A stretch of 64,000 nucleotides of DNA from Flagellimonas amoyensis (lineage in GTDB: Bacteria; Bacteroidota; Bacteroidia; Flavobacteriales; Flavobacteriaceae): assembly GCF_003058265.1 (NCBI RefSeq), contig NZ_QBUK01000009.1, forward strand, positions 175,631-239,630, in the 5' to 3' direction. The number at the start of each line of letters is the position of its first letter. Positions within the stretch are counted from its first letter, which is position 1. This document shows, in pieces, positions 58,418 through 64,000 of the stretch. The notes under the pieces are model-generated. The model searched no databases. It was not told where the DNA came from and saw nothing but the letters and a program-made list of their open reading frames with translations. Position numbers and translations under genes: made by a program.

Positions 58418-60337
58418 CTAATGAAAATCATACCGTACAAAAGCTTCCATGGCAGCATAGCTGGCCAGCCCAAGTGCCTGGTACTTCTGTGCTGTGTCCT
58501 TGTTCCTGTCCTCGGCGCGCACCCAAAACTCCCTGAGGTCCTCCCCTTGGAACATCACCCCGTCCTTTTGCGTCTGGTGGTAGAATATCGCCTTGCGCTT
58601 TCTCAGGACCTGCTCAGGGCTCATCGGGACGGCCATCTCGATCTCGTGGGTGTCCCACTCGTGCCATGCCCCGCGATAGAGCCATACCCAACACTCTTCC
58701 ATGAATGGTCGTGGCTTCAGCGCATCCAAGGAAGCGAAAAGGGCTTCCAGACAGACACGGTGAGTGCCATGGGGGTCGGCCAGATCGCCCGCCGCATAGA
58801 TCTGGTGCGGTTCGATCTTTTCGATGATGTCGTTCATGATCTGGATGTCCCGTTCACCTAGCGGGTTCTTCTTGATCGTGCCGGTCTCATAGAACGGAAG
58901 GTCCAGAAAATGCACCTGACTGTCCGGTATGCCCATATATCGGGTGGCGCCATAACTTTCACTCCTCCTTATACCCCCCTTCACCTTTCTCACAGGTTCC
59001 GAATCAAAGTCCATGTCCGTTTTCTTTTCAAGATCAAGTATTACTTGCTTAAAGTGTTCGGTAGGTTGAATGGAATTCGCCACCTCGGCAACCTTCAGCA
59101 CCTCGTGGTCGGCCACCGCTATGTTCCCCGATGTCTGATAAACGATGTGCACTTCATGTCCCTGTGAAACCAAACGGTCAAAGGTACCTCCCATGGAGAT
59201 CACATCGTCGTCCGGGTGGGGACTGAAGATGATCACCCTCTTTTTGGCAGGCTCCGCCCGCTCGGGACGGTTGCTGTCATCCGCTCCCGGCTTGCCTCCT
59301 GGCCAGCCCGTTATGGTATGTTGCAGACGGTTGAACGTCCGGATATTGATCTCATACGAGGATTCCTCCGTACTGAGCAGGTCCGACATCCCATTGTCGT
59401 TATAATCCTTATCGGTCAGTTGCAAGATGGGCTTGTCCTTCCTCTGGCTCAGCCACACCACGGCCTTGTGGGTCAGGTCCTTGGTCCAGTCACAGCTCTG
59501 CACCAACCAAGGGGTGTCTATCCGGGTCAACAAAGATGCCGCCTCCCTGTCCAGCACAAAGGTGGCATTAGGGTGTTCCTGTAGATAGGTCGCCGGCACC
59601 TCGGAGCTCACCTCCCCCTCTATGGTCCCTCTGATGATCTCTGCCTTGTTCTGTCCCCAGGCCATCAGCACGATGCGTTTGGCCTTCCTGATGGTCCCTA
59701 TCCCCATGGTGATGGCCTTGCGGGGGACGTTCTCAAGCCCTTTGAACGATCCAGCGGCATCCACCCTTGTGATATGGTCCAAGGTGATGTCCCTAGTGGC
59801 AGAATTATAGTGGGACCCCGGTTCGTTGAAGCCGATGTGCCCTGTCCTGCCTATGCCCAACAGTTGGAAGTCCAGTCCGCCCGCCTCTTCTATCTTCCGT
59901 TCATATTCCCTACAATATTCCTGTACCGCATGGGAGGGCACCGTGCCATCCGGGATATGCACGTTTTCCTGCAATATGTCCACATGGTCGAACAGGTGCT
60001 GGTGCATGAAATAATGGTAGCTCTGGATATTGGCCTTTTCCATGGGATGGTACTCATCCAAATTGAAAGTGATCACATTCTTGAAACTGAGCCCTTCCTC
60101 CCTGTGCATGCGCACCAGTTCCTCATAAACCTTGATGGGCGAAGATCCCGTGGCCAGGCCAAGGACACATTGAAGGCCCCTGCCAGACCTCTCCCTGATC
60201 AGTTCCGATATTTCCTTTGCAACCTCCAATGATCCCTGTCTTGAATCATCAAAGATTACATTGTGTATCTTTTCAAATCGTGTTTGTTCAAATTGTCCTG
60301 CAGGCTCATGTTGAATTGATTGTTGACCCGTTCCCAT
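58418..60337 (-). CDS. nagB: Glucosamine-6-phosphate deaminase fused to PIG-L/LmbE domain
   Basis: A 639-residue protein. Residues about 30-270 are NagB: VLGLATGSSPIKVYEELVRMH, NLDEYHPMEKANIQSYHYFM, LGIGRTGHIGFNEPGS. Residues about 370-639 are a PIG-L/LmbE-like deacetylase domain with the zinc motif FSPHPDDDVISMGGTFDRL and the later DPHGTHRVC. Fusion length of about 640 is usual in Bacteroidota. The deaminase converts GlcN6P to Fru6P and ammonia; the PIG-L part may remove an acetyl group from an amino-sugar. It lies downstream of a sodium:solute symporter, 18 bp apart. Confidence 0.93.
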   Translation of the reverse strand: MGTGQQSIQHEPAGQFEQTRFEKIHNVIFDDSRQGSLEVAKEISELIRERSGRGLQCVLGLATGSSPIKVYEELVRMHREEGLSFKNVITFNLDEYHPMEKANIQSYHYFMHQHLFDHVDILQENVHIPDGTVPSHAVQEYCREYERKIEEAGGLDFQLLGIGRTGHIGFNEPGSHYNSATRDITLDHITRVDAAGSFKGLENVPRKAITMGIGTIRKAKRIVLMAWGQNKAEIIRGTIEGEVSSEVPATYLQEHPNATFVLDREAASLLTRIDTPWLVQSCDWTKDLTHKAVVWLSQRKDKPILQLTDKDYNDNGMSDLLSTEESSYEINIRTFNRLQHTITGWPGGKPGADDSNRPERAEPAKKRVIIFSPHPDDDVISMGGTFDRLVSQGHEVHIVYQTSGNIAVADHEVLKVAEVANSIQPTEHFKQVILDLEKKTDMDFDSEPVRKVKGGIRRSESYGATRYMGIPDSQVHFLDLPFYETGTIKKNPLGERDIQIMNDIIEKIEPHQIYAAGDLADPHGTHRVCLEALFASLDALKPRPFMEECWVWLYRGAWHEWDTHEIEMAVPMSPEQVLRKRKAIFYHQTQKDGVMFQGEDLREFWVRAEDRNKDTAQKYQALGLASYAAMEAFVRYDFH

Positions 60338-60355
60338 AATTTATTGTGACGTATT

Positions 60356-62164
60356 TTATCTAATGATTATTTTAATTTTTTTCCATAAAAGTGAAAGACT
60401 CGTTGCCGAAACCACAACGATGATGCTCAATACAGATGCCCAAAGCCATTTTCCATAGATCCAATAGCCCATCGCGAACAGGGTACTATAAATGAGGACT
60501 GTTCCTAGGAGCATTGCCAGTATTCCACTGGGCACACTCCATTTTTCCCCTGTTTCCAAATCGATTCCCTCTTTTTTTCCCTGCACTATGATCTTGTTCC
60601 ATCCCGGGCCTCCCGGTCTGATCTTCTCGCAGAAGGCATAGAGTACTTCCTTGTGCTCCGGTGAGGTGACAAAGGTGGCCACCAACCATGCAAGGGTAGT
60701 GAACAGGACCACAAAGGGATATTCGGTCCAACTGGGCAAAAGTCCGCCATCAGCAAATAAAAAATCCCCAAGAGGCGTCAATTTGAGTACCAACGAGAGT
60801 ATTCCAGAAGCGAACATGGCCGTGATTTCACTCCAAGCATTGATTCGCCACCAAAACCATCTTAGGATAAAGATCAGACCCGTACCGGCCCCAAAAACAA
60901 GGAGTATCTCAAAAAGTTGCAGTGCATTTTGCAGCAAGAGTGCCAATGCAGCACTGAGAATCATCAAAACGACAGTGGATAGGCGACCCACCGCTACCAA
61001 TCTCTTTTCTGATGCCCCTGGATGGACCCTTTCTTTATAAAAATCATACACAATGTATGACGAACCCCAGTTGAGTTGGGTGGAAATCGTGGACATGTAA
61101 GCTGCTATCAATGAAGCCAGTACCAGCCCCAACAGACCTGTAGGTAGTTTAGTGAGCATGGCGGAATAGGCCAGGTCGTGCCCAAGCTTATCCTCAGAAA
61201 CTATCGGAAAAGCTTGTTGTAAACTTTCAAGGTCCGGGAAGACCACCAGCGAGGCCAAGGCCACCAAGATCCAAGGCCAGGGACGCACCGCATAGTGCAT
61301 GATATTGAAGAAAAAAGTAGCGGCTATGGCATGTTTCTCGTTTTTGGCTGAAAGCATCCGTTGGGCAATGTAGCCCCCGCCCCCCGGTTCCGATCCTGGG
61401 TACCAAGAACTCCACCATTGTACCGCCAAGGGGATAATAATCAGTGTAATCAATGCCTCTGTGTTATCTAGATCGGGCACAATTGCCAATTTTTGTTTCA
61501 CTTGGGAATTCGAAAGCAGGGCATCCAAACCACCAACTTCCGGGATATTCACCAGATAATAAGCAGCCCCCACAGTTCCTGCCATGGCCACAAAGAACAG
61601 GACAAAATCCGTGTAGACCACTCCCTTGAATCCTCCAATGGCACTAAAGGTGACCGTGACGATACCTGCAATCAAAACGGTCTGCCAAGGCTCCAACCCC
61701 AACATGATGCTCCCTATCTTGATGGCCGCCAGAGTAACGGCTGACATGGTGATCACATTGAAGATCACCCCAAGGTATATGGCCCGAAAGCCCCTCAAAA
61801 ACCGGGCCGGTGCCCCACCGTATCTCAGCTCATAGAACTCCAGATCGGTATTTACGTTGGAACGTCTCCAAAGTCTGGCATAGATAAAAACAGTCAAAAG
61901 TCCAGTGAGCAGAAACGCCCACCATACCCAATTGCCTGCTACCCCATGGGTACGTACGATGTCCGTGACCAGATTGGGAGTGTCCGTGGAAAAAGTGGTC
62001 GCCACCATGGAAATACCCAAAAGCCACCACGGCATGGATCTCCCTGAAAGAAAGAATTCGGAACTGCTCTTCCCCGAACTCTTGGAAACATAGAGGCCTA
62101 TGCCCAATGTAATGGCAAAAAACGTGATTATGATGGCATAATCCAGCAGTTGTAATGTAATCAT
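60356..62164 (-). CDS. Sodium:solute symporter (SSS family)
   Basis: About 602 residues from ATG 62164 (MITLQLLDYAIIITFFAITLGIGLYVSKSSG) with roughly 13-14 membrane helices. SSS signatures are EFFLSGRSMPWWLLGISMVATTFSTDTPNLVTDIV and LVLASLIAAYMSTISTQLNWGSSYIVYDFYKE. It imports a sugar, organic acid or vitamin with Na+. Placement before nagB suggests an amino-sugar or related carbohydrate, but specificity is not readable. The upstream alternative start at 62236 would add a non-conserved segment. Confidence 0.9.
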   Translation of the reverse strand: MITLQLLDYAIIITFFAITLGIGLYVSKSSGKSSSEFFLSGRSMPWWLLGISMVATTFSTDTPNLVTDIVRTHGVAGNWVWWAFLLTGLLTVFIYARLWRRSNVNTDLEFYELRYGGAPARFLRGFRAIYLGVIFNVITMSAVTLAAIKIGSIMLGLEPWQTVLIAGIVTVTFSAIGGFKGVVYTDFVLFFVAMAGTVGAAYYLVNIPEVGGLDALLSNSQVKQKLAIVPDLDNTEALITLIIIPLAVQWWSSWYPGSEPGGGGYIAQRMLSAKNEKHAIAATFFFNIMHYAVRPWPWILVALASLVVFPDLESLQQAFPIVSEDKLGHDLAYSAMLTKLPTGLLGLVLASLIAAYMSTISTQLNWGSSYIVYDFYKERVHPGASEKRLVAVGRLSTVVLMILSAALALLLQNALQLFEILLVFGAGTGLIFILRWFWWRINAWSEITAMFASGILSLVLKLTPLGDFLFADGGLLPSWTEYPFVVLFTTLAWLVATFVTSPEHKEVLYAFCEKIRPGGPGWNKIIVQGKKEGIDLETGEKWSVPSGILAMLLGTVLIYSTLFAMGYWIYGKWLWASVLSIIVVVSATSLSLLWKKIKIIIR

Positions 62165-62344
62165 GATTATGGTGTGGAAAGGTTGGAAAAAGAAAATAGT
62201 TATTTTCCGTATTGCAAAAGAATGGGCAGGGAGCAACCCCTGCCCGCCTTCATCAACTAACTCAACAACTAAAAACTATCTATTCAAATACTAGGGTCGG
62301 ATGCCCCCTCTGTGTTATTGGCATCAAAACCAAGCAATCTGTTC

Positions 62345-63193
62345 TTATGCGTTTTGGCAAATTTGTTTCTGTCTACCCAAATGTTCAACTTCAAGCTCGA
62401 CAATATCATCCAACCTCAGGTATACCTGTGGCTTCTGGCCCATGCCAACTCCTGGGGGAGTCCCCGTAAGAATAAGGTCCCCCTCTTCCAAGGTCATGAA
62501 CTGGGATAGGTAATGAACAATGAAATGGACGGAAAAAATCATGTTGTCGGTATTGCCCGATTGCATAAGCTGGCCATTTACCCAAAGTTTCATGTCCAGG
62601 TCTTGGGGATTTTCAATGCGATCCGCATCCAACAAAAAAGGTCCTATGGGCGTAAAATTGTCAGATGATTTGCCCTTTGTCCATTGGCCGCCTCTTTCCA
62701 ATTGGAACGCTCTTTCAGAAACATCGTTGGCCAAACAATACCCTGCAATACACTCCTTGGATGCCTCTATCGAATCCAGATATCTGGCCTTTTTGCCTAT
62801 CACCACTCCCAGTTCCACTTCCCAATCGGTCTTTTCACTTCCCCTGGGAATCAAAATAGGATCGTAGGGTCCGACCACGGTATTGCTTCCTTTTTGAAAG
62901 ATGATTGGCTCTGTAGGAATCGGCATTCCTGCTTCTTTGGCATGGTCCGAATAATTCAACCCTATGCACATCACCTTTCCCGGCCTTGCCATTGGGGCTC
63001 CCCATCGTTCTTCTTCTCCCACCAATGGTAAATCTTCTCCTTTGGAGAGCAATTCCTTCACTTGGACAGGGCCATCTGCCGCAAAAAAATCCCTATCAAA
63101 ATCCTTGAAGTAGGCTGATAGGCTGTATCGTTTGTCATTTATCAATACTCCTGGCTTCTCCATTCCCATCTTCCCGTATCGTATCAATTTCAT
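62345..63193 (-). CDS. Fumarylacetoacetate-hydrolase-family enzyme
   Basis: A 282-residue FAH-fold enzyme. The metal ligands (two Glu and Asp) are in DWEVELGVVIGKKARYLDSIEASKECIAGYCLANDVSERAFQ. The C-terminal signature is LEEGDLILTGTPPGVGMGQKPQVYLRLDDIVELEVEHLGRQ. Close relatives cleave 2,4-diketo-3-deoxy-L-fuconate or acylpyruvates; with Gfo/Idh/MocA and SSS neighbours a sugar-acid pathway (for example L-fucose or L-rhamnose) is plausible but unproven. Confidence 0.9.
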   Translation of the reverse strand: MKLIRYGKMGMEKPGVLINDKRYSLSAYFKDFDRDFFAADGPVQVKELLSKGEDLPLVGEEERWGAPMARPGKVMCIGLNYSDHAKEAGMPIPTEPIIFQKGSNTVVGPYDPILIPRGSEKTDWEVELGVVIGKKARYLDSIEASKECIAGYCLANDVSERAFQLERGGQWTKGKSSDNFTPIGPFLLDADRIENPQDLDMKLWVNGQLMQSGNTDNMIFSVHFIVHYLSQFMTLEEGDLILTGTPPGVGMGQKPQVYLRLDDIVELEVEHLGRQKQICQNA

Positions 63194-63271
63194 ATTGAAT
63201 CTATTTTGTTGTTTTAAAAAATAATAGCGCTCCTACCGCTCAGTCATTGTCTGTGTCGATCGGGGATATCT

Positions 63272-64000
63272 TTAAAAATTCCGATAATCCCCTGACAAGT
63301 ATTGGTTGGCCTTTTCTTCCTTGAACTTTGCCGCTTCCGCATCCCAATGCAACGTTTCACCAGGAAAACGGCCCGCAATGGTGCCCAAAAGTATGGTCTC
63401 GGTCAACCGTGCCCCATAATCGAATGGCGCAGTGGTCTCTCCTTTGCCCAAGCAGGCATCCACGAACTGGTGGTAGTGCTTCGGGCCCTCGGTCTCGTAA
63501 TTTCGGATGGGCTCGCCCATGTTGTTGGCCGCCGATACCTTGGCGATCTCCTTGGAGATGTCCACATACTTGCCCTTCACGATCTTTTTGGGCAACTGCA
63601 TGAAGTGGGGGAGCAGCAACCTGCCTTTTTCACCAACGAACATAGCTCCCTGTTCTGGCAGTTCGCCCTCTCCGGCCACTTTGGCATCGAGCGACATCTT
63701 ATCGGCCACACTCTCCTCTTTTTTCGGTTTTGTGCCCATTGTCTTTTTAGCACCGGGCAAAACCAAATCTTCATGCATATCAGGAACACCAGGGCCATCA
63801 TACCAAATCCACTTAAAGGATTTTGAGGTATAAGGAGTAGTTGGAAATTCATAGGTAACCACATTGTTTTCTGGGTAGCTGTATCCATTGGAGGGCCTAC
63901 ATTGTGTGGTTATGGTGGTCGGTACGTCCAGTTGCAGGGCATTGTAGGGGGTATCGAAGATATGGACCCCCATATCGCCCAGGGTGCCGCAACCGTAATC
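63272..64000 (-). CDS. Gfo/Idh/MocA-family oxidoreductase, C-terminal part
   Basis: The gene runs off the window; about 243 residues of its C-terminal part are visible. At the edge the reading frame gives DYGCGTLGDMGVHIFDTPYNALQLDVP, the family's GCGTLGDMGVHIFD motif. The remainder (WIWYDGPGVPDMHEDLV, EGPKHYHQFVDACLGKGETTAPFDYGARLTETILLGTIAGRFPG) is the C-terminal domain. The apparent Met at 63973 is internal; the NAD-binding N-terminus is missing. These enzymes oxidise or epimerise sugars. Confidence 0.88.
   Translation of the reverse strand, partial: DYGCGTLGDMGVHIFDTPYNALQLDVPTTITTQCRPSNGYSYPENNVVTYEFPTTPYTSKSFKWIWYDGPGVPDMHEDLVLPGAKKTMGTKPKKEESVADKMSLDAKVAGEGELPEQGAMFVGEKGRLLLPHFMQLPKKIVKGKYVDISKEIAKVSAANNMGEPIRNYETEGPKHYHQFVDACLGKGETTAPFDYGARLTETILLGTIAGRFPGETLHWDAEAAKFKEEKANQYLSGDYRNF

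Overview
The window reads as a chromosomal segment of a member of the Bacteroidota, most likely a marine Flavobacteriaceae (Muricauda/Allomuricauda-like). This is inferred from several traits. DnaE carries an N-terminal exonuclease domain and NagB is fused to a PIG-L/LmbE domain. There are LytS/LytTR and TPR-histidine-kinase systems, TonB receptors with carboxypeptidase-regulatory domains, and repeated TAnnTTTG-type -7 promoter boxes. No species name can be proven from the sequence alone.

Left part (1-32.4 kb): mostly core genome. A small AT-rich block (outer-membrane protein plus a HigBA-like toxin-antitoxin pair) sits next to a decayed second copy of the hemW 3' end. A long minus-strand run follows (BlaI regulator, M56/BlaR1-like peptidase with two TonB-like domains, TPR protein, TonB-like lipoprotein, RuvC, HemW). 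Then come a TonB receptor with a His-rich small protein, a DUF456 membrane protein and a nitroreductase. A complete histidine-utilisation operon (hutH-I-U-G) lies beside a divergent LysR regulator. Next are umuC-umuD, a glutaryl-CoA-dehydrogenase-like enzyme, a TrmN6-like methyltransferase, a sulfatase, rpsP-rimM, dnaE, thioredoxin, a DUF58 protein and tRNA-Asp. A possible unannotated small RNA with its own promoter and terminator lies downstream of umuD.

Central part (32.44-46.84 kb): a 14.3-kb AT-rich genomic island integrated at the 3' end of tRNA-Asp. It is bounded by 88-bp direct repeats that differ at 3 positions and has a tyrosine integrase at its left end. The cargo is dense in conflict genes. 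It holds a DarT/DarG toxin-antitoxin pair and an undescribed-looking four-gene cassette in which a HEPN-containing 405-residue protein and three small proteins share one C-terminal module. It also holds a dCTP-deaminase-type anti-phage gene split by an IS3-family element; removing the element and one target duplication restores the frame exactly. A bacterial ubiquitin-like operon follows (three-repeat multi-ubiquitin protein, E2-like protein, JAMM-E1 fusion), and then an XRE plus ImmA/IrrE pair. This island is the most interesting region.

Right part (46.9-64 kb): secreted and envelope proteins (lipoproteins, OmpA-family protein, beta-barrel) and two adjacent two-component systems (TPR-histidine kinase with NarL-type regulator; LytS-like kinase with LytTR regulator). 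A CocE/NonD-family lipoprotein hydrolase follows. Last is a minus-strand carbohydrate-type locus (NagB-PIG-L fusion, sodium:solute symporter, fumarylacetoacetate-hydrolase-family enzyme, Gfo/Idh/MocA oxidoreductase cut by the window end). All alignments and repeat comparisons were done by eye; no database search was run.
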